64,000 nt of DNA from Nostocoides sp. F2B08 (GCF_009184895.1 NZ_WESE01000009.1:62001-126000); one strand, 5' to 3'; numbered from the stretch's first letter, positions 18,525-27,994 are shown. Numbers and translations are program-made. Notes: generated by a model not told the origin, from the sequence alone.

Positions 18525-19592
18525 TCAGCGAAGGACGAAGTCAGAGGTCAGGGTGGCTCCGTCTGTGGTGGCGACGGTCACCTGGTAGCAGCCCTTCGTT
18601 TTGGGCGTCTTCCAGTTCTGCTGGAACTTTCCGTTGGTGTACCGCAGCTCGGTCTTGCCTGTCGTGGTGAACTCGACCTCGTCAACTGGAGCGGCTGCGT
18701 CAGGGCAGGTGACCGGCGTGACGGTGAAGGACTCGACCACGGCGGGGTCGGTGATCTCCGTGTCGCCGTCGAAGATGCGGAACTGCAGCGGCACCGTCGC
18801 CCCGGCCTTCACGGTGTTGACGACGTCCTCGTCCACGGGACCCATGAACCCGTCGAACGATCGCTGTACCAGCGACCCGGTACACAGGTTCCTTCCGAGA
18901 ACGAGGTTGTCGTTGCCGAACAGATCGAGCAGATTGTCGGCCAGCATGTGGTCACCCATCAGGACGAACGTGCCACCACCGATCGTCTCCGCCGCGACAA
19001 AGGTCGTCCGCGGGGCGGTTCCACCAAGGCGAGTACGCACCAGACTCTGTGCGGTCCCATCGACGTCGAGCGCCACTCCGGCCGTGCCGGCGTATCCGAT
19101 CGACGAGACACCCTCCGTCAGCGGTGATGCGTCGATCTCGTGGGTGGCGAACACGCCCGGGTCGATATTTTCATAGGTCAACGACATGGACGCGCCAACT
19201 GCTGCGGACACCTCGTTCATCGTCTCGATCGCAGACGCGTAGTTGAGGTCATTCTCCCCTATCGCGAGAAGGTTGCCGCCGCCATTGACATATGCGACAA
19301 GCGCGGACGTGATGCCTGGGCTGAAGGAGGTCCTGTTGACTGGGAGAAGGATGCACTCATAGCTCGAGAGATACGTCGGGAAGGTGGAGCTCTCGACGAC
19401 CGGAAGCCCGACCGCGCCGCCCAACTGTAGATAACCCACTCCCAGGGGATCTGCATCGTTGCCGGTGTACACGAAGACTTCGGAACCCTCAGCAGCGATG
19501 GCAGGCGTAACCCCCATCCACGCGAGCGCCCCGACGATGAGTCCTGCGATCGCGAGCCGTGCTGATCCTCTATGACGGCGCTGGGTGGCCAT
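18525..19592 (-). CDS. Secreted PxKF-type domain protein, paralogue 2
   Basis: This 355-aa exported protein is the tandem paralogue of 17277-18350. It has a Sec signal peptide (1-33), an N-terminal Rossmann-like domain (FVYTGNDADPLGVGYLQLGG, then TSFSPGITSALVAYVNGGGNLLA) and the same C-terminal PxKF-type domain (DVVNTVKAGATVPLQFRIFDG to ELRYTNGKFQQNWKTPKTKG). The N-terminal domains have diverged much more than the C-terminal ones, suggesting different ligands presented on one common module. Each gene has its own promoter block. Confidence 0.78.
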   Translation of the reverse strand: MATQRRHRGSARLAIAGLIVGALAWMGVTPAIAAEGSEVFVYTGNDADPLGVGYLQLGGAVGLPVVESSTFPTYLSSYECILLPVNRTSFSPGITSALVAYVNGGGNLLAIGENDLNYASAIETMNEVSAAVGASMSLTYENIDPGVFATHEIDASPLTEGVSSIGYAGTAGVALDVDGTAQSLVRTRLGGTAPRTTFVAAETIGGGTFVLMGDHMLADNLLDLFGNDNLVLGRNLCTGSLVQRSFDGFMGPVDEDVVNTVKAGATVPLQFRIFDGDTEITDPAVVESFTVTPVTCPDAAAPVDEVEFTTTGKTELRYTNGKFQQNWKTPKTKGCYQVTVATTDGATLTSDFVLR

Positions 19593-19620
19593 GGCTGCTC
19601 CCTCGGTGTGGTTGCCTGCC

Positions 19621-19641
19621 GGTCGCGTCCTTTACGCGACC
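19621..19641 (-). promoter_or_regulatory. 5' leader hairpin, copy 2
   Basis: GGTCGCGT / ACGCGACC with a 5-base loop forms an 8-bp stem at the same relative place as the hairpin at 18379-18396. One stem pair differs compensatorily (C-G versus T-A), which supports selection for RNA structure. Confidence 0.5.
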
Positions 19642-19649
19642 AGGTGGGC

Positions 19650-19695
19650 CCGAGGCTATGAAGGTTCCGCGGCGCTGACATCGGGCATTTGCCCG
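19650..19695 (-). promoter_or_regulatory. Promoter with upstream palindrome, copy 2
   Basis: The identical 14-bp palindrome CGGGCATTTGCCCG (19682-19695) lies 90 bases before the start of the second paralogue, followed on the minus strand by ATGTCAGCGCCGCGGAACC and a TAGCCT -10-like box. It duplicates the block at 18407-18449. Confidence 0.5.
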
Positions 19696-19723
19696 TCTTG
19701 TCGCCGAACGTCTTGCATCCGCG

Positions 19724-19915
19724 TCAGGACTGGCGTGTCTCCCGCGCCTCGTCGACGAGCAGGACCGGGATGCCGTCGTCGATCCGGTAGGCCAGGCCGC
19801 ACTCGTCGCTCATGCACACGAGCTCCGGTCCCCCGGTCGGGCCGGTGTCGTCGCGCAGCTCGGCCAGGCACTTCGGGCAGCGCAGGATCTCGCGGAGCCA
19901 GGGGCTGATGCTCAT
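19724..19915 (-). CDS. Trm112-family small zinc-ribbon protein
   Basis: This 63-aa protein has an N-terminal ILRCPKCLAEL knuckle and a second CMSDECGLAYRIDDGIPVLLVDEA strand, the usual form of bacterial Trm112/UPF0434 proteins. In actinobacteria it normally lies next to manB, and here it is separated from manB by the inserted propeller gene on the opposite strand. Its biochemical role is not established; eukaryotic Trm112 activates methyltransferases. Confidence 0.88.
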   Translation of the reverse strand: MSISPWLREILRCPKCLAELRDDTGPTGGPELVCMSDECGLAYRIDDGIPVLLVDEARETRQS

Positions 19916-19975
19916 GGGTGCGATCCTCTCACGTCGTCGCTCGACGCATCACGCGCTGTCGCCGTCGAAAGATTG

Positions 19976-20019
19976 AGCAAGCGCTAATCAGAGTCGGATT
20001 CCCGCGGGCTTGCTAGCGT
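19976..20019 (+). promoter_or_regulatory. Possible promoter and inverted repeat before the propeller gene
   Basis: AGCAAGC (19976-19982) and GCTTGCT (20008-20014) form 7-base arms, and the second arm overlaps a TAGCGT -10-like box (20014-20019). The predicted leader is about 25 bases and contains the GGGAGAG ribosome site. Confidence 0.3.
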
Positions 20020-20050
20020 CGAGCATCTGCCCGCCGTCTGGGAGAGCACC

Positions 20051-23000
20051 ATGGAGCCGACCGAGTCCGCATTCCACCGACCCCTGCCCCGCGGCCCGCA
20101 CGTGTCGCGACGCACCCTCATGCGAGGGGCGACACTGACCGCGCTCACCGGCGCGGTGCTCGGCGAGGCCGCCGTCACGGCGGCGCCCGCCCAGGCCGCA
20201 CCGGCGGCCCCACCGGTGCCACTGCTGACCAGCCCGCAGTCCCCCTTGGCCCTGCCCATCCTTGGCGACGCGGTCAACATGGACCAACCGAGGTACTACG
20301 ACACCATCCAGGCCGGGACGAGGCGGATCAACCGCACCCGACAGAGCGCCGACCTCGATGGTGACGGGTCGGACGAGCTCGTCATCCGTGGGCCGGGCGG
20401 CATCCTGGCCTATCGGTTCGACGTCGCCTCGGGGCAGTGGTGGGACCTGCTCGGCGACGCACCCACGTGGTCGGACCTGCAGGGGTGGGGGGAGGCACAG
20501 TACTACGAGACCATCCAGACCGCCGACCTCGACGGCGACGGCAGTGCCGAGCTCATCGGACGGGGACCGGACGGGCTCGAGGTCTGGCGCTACGACCCGG
20601 TCCCGACGGCCGGGGTGTCGGAGTGGACGAAGGTGGACGCCGCGAGCGGCGCGACGCTGCTCAAGGACGACGTGTGGCGTAAGCCCGAGTACTACTCGAC
20701 GATGCAGTGCGCCGACATCGACGGCGATGGTCGCGCCGAGCTGCTCGTGCGCGGCCCGGACGGGCTGATGGCCTGGCGCCTCGAGGATGACGACACGTGG
20801 ACCCAGTTGCCGACCCTCCAGGATCTGTCCGACGCCAACGACTGGGTCCTTCCCGCGAACTACCTGACCATCCAGTGCGCGGACATCGACCCCTCCACCG
20901 GCGCCGGTCACGCGGCGGTCCTCGCCCGAGGATTCGATGCCCTGCTGGCGTGGACGTTCGACGGGTCGACATGGAGCTCGCTCCCCACCCTCGACGGGCT
21001 GTCGAACGCCAACGGCTGGGACGACCCGTCCCTGTACTCAACGCTGCAGTGTGCCGACGTCGACGGCGACGGCTGGGACGAGCTGGTCGGCAGGGGCGGC
21101 GATGGCCTGCGCACCTGGCGGCTGACCTCCTCCGGCTGGGTGCAGATCGCCTTCCTCCCGGACCTGGACGACGGCGCCGGCTGGGACAAGCCGCCGTACT
21201 ACGTGACCCTGCAGTGCGCCGACGTCGACGGCGACGGCCGCTTCGAGCTCGTGGCCCGCGGCGCGGCCCGCGTCCAGACCTGGCGGTACACCGGGTCGGC
21301 CGGGACGGGCTCGGGTGAGTGGGTGACCGGACCGGACGGCCCGTCGTGGTCCGACGCCGCCGGCTGGGGCCAGGTGCAGTACTACGCCACCATCCAGACG
21401 GCGTCGATCGCGCGCGGCAGCGGACCGGCCCGAGCCATTCTGCTGGGCCGCACGTCCTCGGCGATCGACACGTGGGAGCTCGTCGGCGGGACGTGGCGAC
21501 GCACGTCGGCCGACTGGCCCGCCATCGCCGACGACCCGGCCGACGAGACCGCGATTATCGCTGCTGTCAACGACGCGCTCGGCATCGCCGACCCGAATGG
21601 ACCCCGAGGCCAGTACAACAACAACGAGCAGAGCGACAACTGGGTCACCTGGGCCGACGCCACACTCCCCGGGATCGCGAGACCGAGCGGCGTCGACCAA
21701 GCTGTCTGGGACGCCGCCATCGCGCAGTTCCGCGCGGAGTTCCAGTGGGTGGCCGCCGTGCAGCGGTGGTACTCCCTGCTGTCCGACCTCATCGACCGGG
21801 TGAACACCCAGAACCAGCTGACCCTGACCTCGCTCGCCGGCGACCTCACCCTCTCCGAGGAGGTCCAGTCGAGCACGAGCTGGATCCTCGACGTCGTATC
21901 GCTCATCGCCGATATCGGCGCATCGCTCCTAGGCTTCGGCGAGCTGTTCAAGGCCGTCGAGAAGGCGTTCTCGGCCGCCGAGTCCATCGCCGGCACGGTC
22001 AGCGCGGTCTGCCTCACCGCGTCTGAGTTCCTCGACCAGGGCCTCGAGAGCGACGGCACCATCTCAGGAACGCTCACGGTGCTCGAGGACCAGCTCGGCC
22101 AGCTGTGGACACGGTCGAGTGCCATCGCCGTCGCACAGCCCGGAGCGATCACCGGCGGGTCGAACGTGGACGACAACACCTACGTGCCTGGGGACTACGG
22201 CCTTCTCGCCGCCATGGGCGGACAGATGCGCGCCGGCGTCGCACCCAAGTGGACCTGGGGCAACGAGGCGACGGCCAACGCCCTGCTCGGGATGCTCCAG
22301 GGCTACGCCCTCAACGCCTGGCAGATGTTCCAGCCCGCGACGAACTGGGCCTGGTCGATCAACCTCCAGGATTGCCGGCTCAGGGATCCGAGCTACCCGA
22401 ACTACGTCAACGCCCAGTGGTACTGGTGGCCGATCCCCGACGCAAGCGTCCGTCAGCCCTTCCGCACCGACAAGTGCTCGCAGTACTTCGTCGTCGACAC
22501 GAAGACGGGCAACCTCATCGAGACCGCGCTGATGCAGAAGCTCGCCGGCCCCCGGAACACCGAGACCCTGTACCCGCTAGGCGCGTCAACGGAGGATGTG
22601 CTCTTGGCCCGCAGCGGGTGGAGTCGGCTGTACTGGGGCGGAAGCTGCGCGGTCATCCCGACCAGCATCAACAACCCACCCTGTGGCACGAAGCGTCCTC
22701 CCAACCCCTGGGAGCTGTATGTGACCGGCATCCATGCTCCGATCCCACCGGTAGCCGGGGGCACGACCGCGCTCGGGTCGGCCAGCACCTCGACGAGCAC
22801 CACCGCAAGCACCGACGCGGCACCGAAGGAGAAGAAGGCGAAGAAGGGCCGCAGGCCGGTCACCCCCGGTCCACGCGGCGAGCGCCCGATCTCACCCACG
22901 GCCCCGGTCGCCGGCGTCGACCTCCACGCGCTGCCGCTCCTGACGAAGAACGAGGCCGGCGAGATCATCGTCGAGCTCGAGGTGACCAACCGTGGTCGCA

Positions 23001-23224
23001 CCCCCGCGACGAACGTCGAGGTCACCCAGCTCGCCGTGCGCGGACGGTCGGCGGACGGACACCTGCGGCAACGGCAGCATCACATCGACTCCGGCGAGAC
23101 GGTGCGCTACCACCACCGGCTCCCCCCGCTCCCGGGCAAGCCCGGTCAGCTCGCCCAGATGCAGATCCGGCTCGGCCACCTCACCGGCTCACACGTGCAG
23201 ACCTTCGACGTCCTCATTCCCTGA
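20051..23224 (+). CDS. Tat-exported seven-repeat FG-GAP/VCBS propeller protein
   Basis: This 1057-aa exported protein starts with a twin-arginine signal (SRRTLMRGATLTALTG) cut near AQAAPA. Residues about 77-480 hold seven repeats of about 55 residues with the pattern YYxTIQxADxDGDGxxELxxRGxDGLxxW; five copies keep the Ca-binding DxDGDG motif and two have lost it. Seven copies fit a single seven-bladed integrin-like propeller. A middle region (500-900) is alpha-helical then Cys/Trp-rich, followed by a Lys-rich linker (EKKAKKGRR) and a C-terminal CARDB-like beta domain. There is no catalytic motif, so the role is unknown; adhesion or carbohydrate binding is plausible. The last 36 bases overlap manB convergently. 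Confidence 0.75.
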   Translation: MEPTESAFHRPLPRGPHVSRRTLMRGATLTALTGAVLGEAAVTAAPAQAAPAAPPVPLLTSPQSPLALPILGDAVNMDQPRYYDTIQAGTRRINRTRQSADLDGDGSDELVIRGPGGILAYRFDVASGQWWDLLGDAPTWSDLQGWGEAQYYETIQTADLDGDGSAELIGRGPDGLEVWRYDPVPTAGVSEWTKVDAASGATLLKDDVWRKPEYYSTMQCADIDGDGRAELLVRGPDGLMAWRLEDDDTWTQLPTLQDLSDANDWVLPANYLTIQCADIDPSTGAGHAAVLARGFDALLAWTFDGSTWSSLPTLDGLSNANGWDDPSLYSTLQCADVDGDGWDELVGRGGDGLRTWRLTSSGWVQIAFLPDLDDGAGWDKPPYYVTLQCADVDGDGRFELVARGAARVQTWRYTGSAGTGSGEWVTGPDGPSWSDAAGWGQVQYYATIQTASIARGSGPARAILLGRTSSAIDTWELVGGTWRRTSADWPAIADDPADETAIIAAVNDALGIADPNGPRGQYNNNEQSDNWVTWADATLPGIARPSGVDQAVWDAAIAQFRAEFQWVAAVQRWYSLLSDLIDRVNTQNQLTLTSLAGDLTLSEEVQSSTSWILDVVSLIADIGASLLGFGELFKAVEKAFSAAESIAGTVSAVCLTASEFLDQGLESDGTISGTLTVLEDQLGQLWTRSSAIAVAQPGAITGGSNVDDNTYVPGDYGLLAAMGGQMRAGVAPKWTWGNEATANALLGMLQGYALNAWQMFQPATNWAWSINLQDCRLRDPSYPNYVNAQWYWWPIPDASVRQPFRTDKCSQYFVVDTKTGNLIETALMQKLAGPRNTETLYPLGASTEDVLLARSGWSRLYWGGSCAVIPTSINNPPCGTKRPPNPWELYVTGIHAPIPPVAGGTTALGSASTSTSTTASTDAAPKEKKAKKGRRPVTPGPRGERPISPTAPVAGVDLHALPLLTKNEAGEIIVELEVTNRGRTPATNVEVTQLAVRGRSADGHLRQRQHHIDSGETVRYHHRLPPLPGKPGQLAQMQIRLGHLTGSHVQTFDVLIP

Positions 23225-24667
23225 CTCGCGGACCAGGGCGAGAACCGCACCGCGCAGGTCGCGCATCGTCTCCTCGTCGCGGGCCTCGACGTTGAGCCGC
23301 AGGAGCGGCTCGGTGTTCGACGCGCGTAGGTTGAGCCACCACAGCCACCGCCCGTCCGTGTCCGGCTTGGTGATCGTCATCCCGTCGAGGGTGTCGACCT
23401 CCAAAGGTCCGTAGGTCGCCTCCGCCCAGTCCCGCACCGCGGCGGTCGCGGCGACCGCCTCCTCGACGGTCGAGTTGATCTCACCCGAGGCGGCGTAGCG
23501 GTCGAAGTGCCCGCCCAGCTCCGACAGCGGCCGGTCGCTCTCCCCCAGCGCCGCCAGGACGTGCATGGCCGCGAGCATCCCGGTGTCGGCGAACCAGAAC
23601 TCGCGGAAGTAGTAGTGCGCCGAGTGCTCGCCGCCGAACACCGCGCCGCAGCGCGCCATCTCGTCCTTGATGAACGAGTGGCCCACCCGCGTGCGGACCG
23701 GCTCGGCGCCGGCCGATAGCACCTCCTCCTCGACAACCCTTGAGGTGATGACGTTGTGCACGATGCGCACGTCTGCGGCGGCGGTTCCCGTGGCGACCTC
23801 GCGCGCGATCTCCCGGCACGCGACAAGGGCCGTGATCGCGCTCGGGCTCACCGGCTCCCCCCGCTCGTCGACGACGAAGCAGCGGTCCGCGTCCCCGTCG
23901 AACGCCAGACCGAGGTCGGCGCCCTCGCCGCGCACCGCCTCCTGCAGGTCGACGAGGTTCGCCGGGTCGAGCGGGTTCGCCTCGTGGTTCGGGAAGGTGC
24001 CGTCGAGCTCGAAGTACAGCGGCACGATCTCGAGCGGCAACGCCTCGAGGCCGGCGCCGTCGCCGAGCACGGCCGGCACCGTGTGCCCCGCCATCCCGTT
24101 CCCCGCGTCGATGACGACCTTCAGCGGACGACAACCGGACAGGTCCACCAGCGAGCGCAGGAACGCCGCATAGCCGGCAAGCACATCCTTGCGCCGCACC
24201 CGGCCGGGGCGCTCGACCGGGGCGAGCACCGCATACCCCTGCTCAAGGATGCTCTGCGCGAGCTCGCGGATCTGGACCAGCCCGCTGTCCTGCCCGACCG
24301 GGCGGGCGCCGGAGCGGCACAGCTTGATGCCGTTGTACTGCGCCGGGTTGTGGCTCGCGGTGAACATCGCGCCGGGCGCGGAGCGCGAACCCGAGGCGTA
24401 GTACAGCTGGTCGGTGCTCGCCAACCCGATGAGGACGACGTCGACTCCTCGCTCGGCCACCCCTGACGCGAACGCCTCACACAGCTTCGGGCTGCTCGGC
24501 CGCATGTCGTGACCGACGACGACGTGGTCGGCCCCCTCGGGTCGGGCGACCACCTCCGCGAACGCCGCACCGATCGCGCGGACCACCCGCGGGCTCAGCT
24601 GGTCCGGCACCAGCCCGCGCACGTCGTAGGCCTTGATGAACGCTGACAGGTCCGGAGTCGCAGTCAC
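23189..24667 (-). CDS. manB: Phosphomannomutase/phosphoglucomutase
   Basis: This enzyme interconverts mannose-6-phosphate and mannose-1-phosphate for GDP-mannose and cell-envelope glycans. The 492-aa protein carries the phosphoserine loop TASHNPAQYNG, the metal site LAFDGDADRCFV, the sugar loop GEHSAHYYF and a C-terminal phosphate-binding region with RASNTEPLLRLNVEA. The frame also opens at GTG 24694, but GTG 24667 is preferred: CATACT lies seven bases before it and could be the -10 box of a leaderless message. It belongs to the conserved backbone; the TOMM genes lie just upstream on the same strand, 33 bases away. Confidence 0.93.
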   Translation of the reverse strand: MTATPDLSAFIKAYDVRGLVPDQLSPRVVRAIGAAFAEVVARPEGADHVVVGHDMRPSSPKLCEAFASGVAERGVDVVLIGLASTDQLYYASGSRSAPGAMFTASHNPAQYNGIKLCRSGARPVGQDSGLVQIRELAQSILEQGYAVLAPVERPGRVRRKDVLAGYAAFLRSLVDLSGCRPLKVVIDAGNGMAGHTVPAVLGDGAGLEALPLEIVPLYFELDGTFPNHEANPLDPANLVDLQEAVRGEGADLGLAFDGDADRCFVVDERGEPVSPSAITALVACREIAREVATGTAAADVRIVHNVITSRVVEEEVLSAGAEPVRTRVGHSFIKDEMARCGAVFGGEHSAHYYFREFWFADTGMLAAMHVLAALGESDRPLSELGGHFDRYAASGEINSTVEEAVAATAAVRDWAEATYGPLEVDTLDGMTITKPDTDGRWLWWLNLRASNTEPLLRLNVEARDEETMRDLRGAVLALVRESGNEDVEGLHV

Positions 24668-24700
24668 ACGCCCAAGTATGCGGTGAGCCGGCACCGTGCA

Positions 24701-25504
24701 TCAGTAACGGCGGAACACACCGTCTTCCGCCGGTGGCGTGCGGACCTCGACCCGGTCCTCCGTGGCTGCCCTTCCGACGGCGACGCCGTACAGCGCTATC
24801 TCCGTGGAAGGATCCGCGCGGACGACCCCGAGCAGGTCGCTGTCGAAGAAGCCGCCCAGGTTGAGCGACCCCAGTCCCAGCCCCGTCGCGCACAGGTTGA
24901 CGTTCTGCGCGACATGGCCGGCCTCGAGGAGGATGTACCGATACCCGCGGTCGTCGTATTTCCACAGGGATCGCTCCACGACCGAGGTGATGACGATGAT
25001 GGCCGCGGCCTGGGCGAGGTAGGGCTGCCCCAGGAACATCTCCGCGGTCATGAGCGGCGGAAAGGGGTGCGCGTGCATGCTCTCCACACGATGCCCAAGC
25101 GGCACGTAGTGCCACGACCCCGCGTCCAACCCGTCGACGCGCTGCGCGATCACCGAGAGCTCGAGCGGGTAGAGGCCTCCTCCGGATGGAACCGGCCGCT
25201 CGAGGAACAACCCGTCGAAGTCCACCGAGGAGATCACGCCATAGCCCACATAGAGGAGGGTCGCGAGATCACTCAGCGACAGGGGGTCGGCAGCGAACCT
25301 GCGGCAACTGCGGCGACCTCGGATCAGGGTCTGCAGCCCCACCTCAGGAACAGCGGCCTCCGGCAGGTCGATCGAGTCGTTCAGGGGATGCTCCCTGAAC
25401 GGAGGTGTCTCGTAGCGGGGCTTGTTCAGCCCGTGCATGTTGTACGGCGTGCGAGCCGTGGCGTCGTGGAAGGACCACGCGAGCGGATGGTCGGCTCGGA
25501 ACAT
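24701..25504 (-). CDS. SagB/ThcOx-type FMN dehydrogenase (TOMM azoline oxidase)
   Basis: This 267-aa nitroreductase-fold protein is the expected flavin enzyme that oxidises azolines to azoles in thiazole/oxazole-modified peptides. It has the family N-terminal RGRRSCRRFAADPLSL motif, the VPSGGGLYPLEL loop and the WKYDDRGYRYILLEAGHVAQN segment, where the Lys182-Tyr183 pair matches the Lys-Tyr motif reported as important in SagB-type enzymes. It ends in an AVGR-type strand. It is nine bases after the cyclodehydratase gene on the same strand, so the two are almost certainly co-transcribed. Confidence 0.88.
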   Translation of the reverse strand: MFRADHPLAWSFHDATARTPYNMHGLNKPRYETPPFREHPLNDSIDLPEAAVPEVGLQTLIRGRRSCRRFAADPLSLSDLATLLYVGYGVISSVDFDGLFLERPVPSGGGLYPLELSVIAQRVDGLDAGSWHYVPLGHRVESMHAHPFPPLMTAEMFLGQPYLAQAAAIIVITSVVERSLWKYDDRGYRYILLEAGHVAQNVNLCATGLGLGSLNLGGFFDSDLLGVVRADPSTEIALYGVAVGRAATEDRVEVRTPPAEDGVFRRY

Positions 25505-25513
25505 CGGGTTCCC

Positions 25514-27940
25514 CTAGGCGATGGGATGCGGGAGTGGGTTGAGCTCGGCGATGGTCGCGGGTCGCGTTCGAAGTCCCAGGTGCACGGGCAGGTCGAAGAG
25601 CCGTGACCCGCCGAGTCGCCGCTCGCCGCGCCCGAAGGAGATCGGCTGGAACTCGGGCACGATGACGCGCGCCGTATGCAGGCCCAGCCCCGCCATGTCG
25701 GGCGGCGTGAGGTTGGCGTAGAGGACGTCGTGGCCGTCCGTCGCCAGCGATTCGACGATCCGGCTGAGGGCCTCGGCCGGGCTGGCCGGTGCGGATGGTG
25801 GCCACTCGGCCACCTCGCCGCGCAGAAACCCGAATGACTCCGCCATCTCCGGGAGTGAGTACAGAAGGGCGTGGTCCTCGAGTGAGTCGAGTGCAGACGG
25901 CTCCTCGAGCAGGGTCCTCGCGCGCTCGGCGCCGCTGGTGCGGGAGTGCCGGGCGAACGTCGGTCGCACCTGACCCACCTCGAGAGCCGCTTTGCGGGCC
26001 GCTGTCAGTGGGTCGATGTCGGCGCCCAGGCCGACGACCGCGGCGGGCACCTGCGTCGGATCGTGCGGACGAAGGACGCCCATGAAGACGGACACCGGGT
26101 GGTCGGTCGGGAGCCGGATGAGATCCAGCACGAGCCCACGCCGCTGCCACAGGCGGGCGAGAGTCCGGACGTCGTCGTCGGGATGGGTCATCGCGTCATG
26201 GAGGGTCCCGGACAGCCGGTTGTACCAGGAGATGAGCATGGCGTCCCGCTCGAGCACCTCGCACAGCGCGCCGAGGACGGCGTCCTGCAGGGTTGCGCCG
26301 GCGGCGAGGCCGTTCGAGGTGATCGGGAAGAGGAACTCCTCCGGCGTGGGAACGGGAAAGTCCATGACGACAGCCGAGGCCGCGACCCACACCAGTTCAC
26401 CGCCCACGAGAGAACGGCACCGGAACCAGGTCAGCTCGGTCCCGTCCCGGTAGGGCGCGTACGGATGGTCGGCGTACTGCTCCTCGGCGTAGAGCACGAG
26501 GGCGCGCGGATCGAGGGACGGACCGTCGAGGTCCGACCGCCGCGCGACGGCGAAGTCGTCTGCGCTCCAACAGGCTCCGGAGTACCGCTCCACCGCCTCC
26601 CCGAGGCAGGCGACATGAGCGTCGGCGATGGTCATGCCCTTGCCCGAGGACGTGGCGCGCTCAGCCTCGTAGTCCGGGAGGAACCGATGGTTGGCAACCC
26701 TGGCCCGCCAGATGTGCGGCAGCGGCGACTCGGTGGGTTCGCGAGGCACCGCCGAGAGATCGACCACGATCCCCGTCTGCGGATCCACGAGTCGCTCGAC
26801 CAGGGCGAGGAGATCGGATCGGGGCTGGGTCCTGTCGACCAGCTCATCGAACGGGGGCTGGTCCCTGAGGGCTTTTTTTCGGCACACCGGACAGTCTGGG
26901 ACGGTCAGCACCGGATGGCGCTCGAGCGCTCCGCTCAGGCCGTCGTACTCGACGACGGTGTCAACGTGGATCGGCTGGTGCAGCTCGAGCACGACCCGCA
27001 GCGCCTCCATGGCCAGGGCCGAGGACAGCTGCTGCGCCAGGGGCGGAAGGCTCGGCCGCGTCGCGAGCGCCGGCCGGTTGCTGCGGTCGAGGTGCTCCTC
27101 GAACGCCATCGCCTCCCCGAAGTCAGGGGCCGCGGCCACGTGTCGCATCCGGTAGCACATCCAGCAGGCACTGCGACCGGGCAGGACGAGGGGGCCCGCG
27201 AGAGTGCTGGTCGCCCGGAGCTCGCTGTAGAGCACAGGGACACCGACATCGAGGGCCACTCGGTTGAGTCGATGGGTCGCAGCGGCGTTCGCCTGGTCCC
27301 AGCACGCGAAGGCCAGATCGCAGCCGGTCAGCGCCTCACGCAGGCCTTCGGCGTCATCACCTGTCACACCAGGCAAGGTCACGACCGTGGCGGGGGCTCC
27401 GAGCGCGGCCGCGACGGCGTCCTGAAGAGGACGGCCGACGTCGTCCGCAGGGGCCACTCCGACGCCACGATGTGCCGCGGTCGCCGGAAGCGGGTCGATG
27501 AGGCGGACCTCTCCGAGGCCGAGACGGACGAGCTGCGCGGCGAGCAGTGCACCGTGAGATTCGAGGCCGAAGACCGCTGCGGTGAGGGAGGACAGTACGG
27601 CGCGGACCTCGTTCGCCTCGTAGCCAGCTGCAGCGATGAACGCCGTGAAGGCGTCGGGAGAAGGGGAGTCCTCGGCCTGGACCTCCCGCAGCAAACCGAC
27701 CTCTGCGAGTCGCTCGAGTTGAGCCATGACGCTGTCGTGACTGAACCCAGGCAGGCGGCCGACGATGTCGTCCACCAGCATCGGGTCGTGGAGGTGGGTA
27801 AGCACCTCCCGTGCGAATGTCGATGCGCTCGACCCGCTCAGGTCGAATGCGTCGAACTCGGAGCGCAGCGTGAACCGGTCCTCCCCCACCTCCACGACCT
27901 CGACACCCGGTGACAACCGGAAGTAGCGCGCAGCGGTCAT
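25514..27940 (-). CDS. Fused TOMM cyclodehydratase (RRE, E1-like and YcaO domains)
   Basis: This 808-aa enzyme is expected to bind the precursor leader and convert Cys/Ser/Thr to azolines with ATP. The order is: winged-helix RRE-like domain (1-88), ThiF/E1-like domain (about 110-355, AVFGLESHGALLAAQL) with two zinc knuckles (Cys257/260 and Cys349/352), and a YcaO domain (about 400-808) with GEAVERYSG and EVLERDAM ATP-site motifs. It ends in PLPHP (802-806), the C-terminal PxPxP motif typical of azoline-forming YcaO proteins. A seven-A run (26873-26879) lies exactly at the E1/YcaO junction. It sits between the precursor gene and the dehydrogenase gene. Confidence 0.9.
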   Translation of the reverse strand: MTAARYFRLSPGVEVVEVGEDRFTLRSEFDAFDLSGSSASTFAREVLTHLHDPMLVDDIVGRLPGFSHDSVMAQLERLAEVGLLREVQAEDSPSPDAFTAFIAAAGYEANEVRAVLSSLTAAVFGLESHGALLAAQLVRLGLGEVRLIDPLPATAAHRGVGVAPADDVGRPLQDAVAAALGAPATVVTLPGVTGDDAEGLREALTGCDLAFACWDQANAAATHRLNRVALDVGVPVLYSELRATSTLAGPLVLPGRSACWMCYRMRHVAAAPDFGEAMAFEEHLDRSNRPALATRPSLPPLAQQLSSALAMEALRVVLELHQPIHVDTVVEYDGLSGALERHPVLTVPDCPVCRKKALRDQPPFDELVDRTQPRSDLLALVERLVDPQTGIVVDLSAVPREPTESPLPHIWRARVANHRFLPDYEAERATSSGKGMTIADAHVACLGEAVERYSGACWSADDFAVARRSDLDGPSLDPRALVLYAEEQYADHPYAPYRDGTELTWFRCRSLVGGELVWVAASAVVMDFPVPTPEEFLFPITSNGLAAGATLQDAVLGALCEVLERDAMLISWYNRLSGTLHDAMTHPDDDVRTLARLWQRRGLVLDLIRLPTDHPVSVFMGVLRPHDPTQVPAAVVGLGADIDPLTAARKAALEVGQVRPTFARHSRTSGAERARTLLEEPSALDSLEDHALLYSLPEMAESFGFLRGEVAEWPPSAPASPAEALSRIVESLATDGHDVLYANLTPPDMAGLGLHTARVIVPEFQPISFGRGERRLGGSRLFDLPVHLGLRTRPATIAELNPLPHPIA

Positions 27941-27994
27941 CGGGCCGTCACAACGAATACGCGTGCCGGCGCCATCGGTGAGTCGGTTCCGTGG

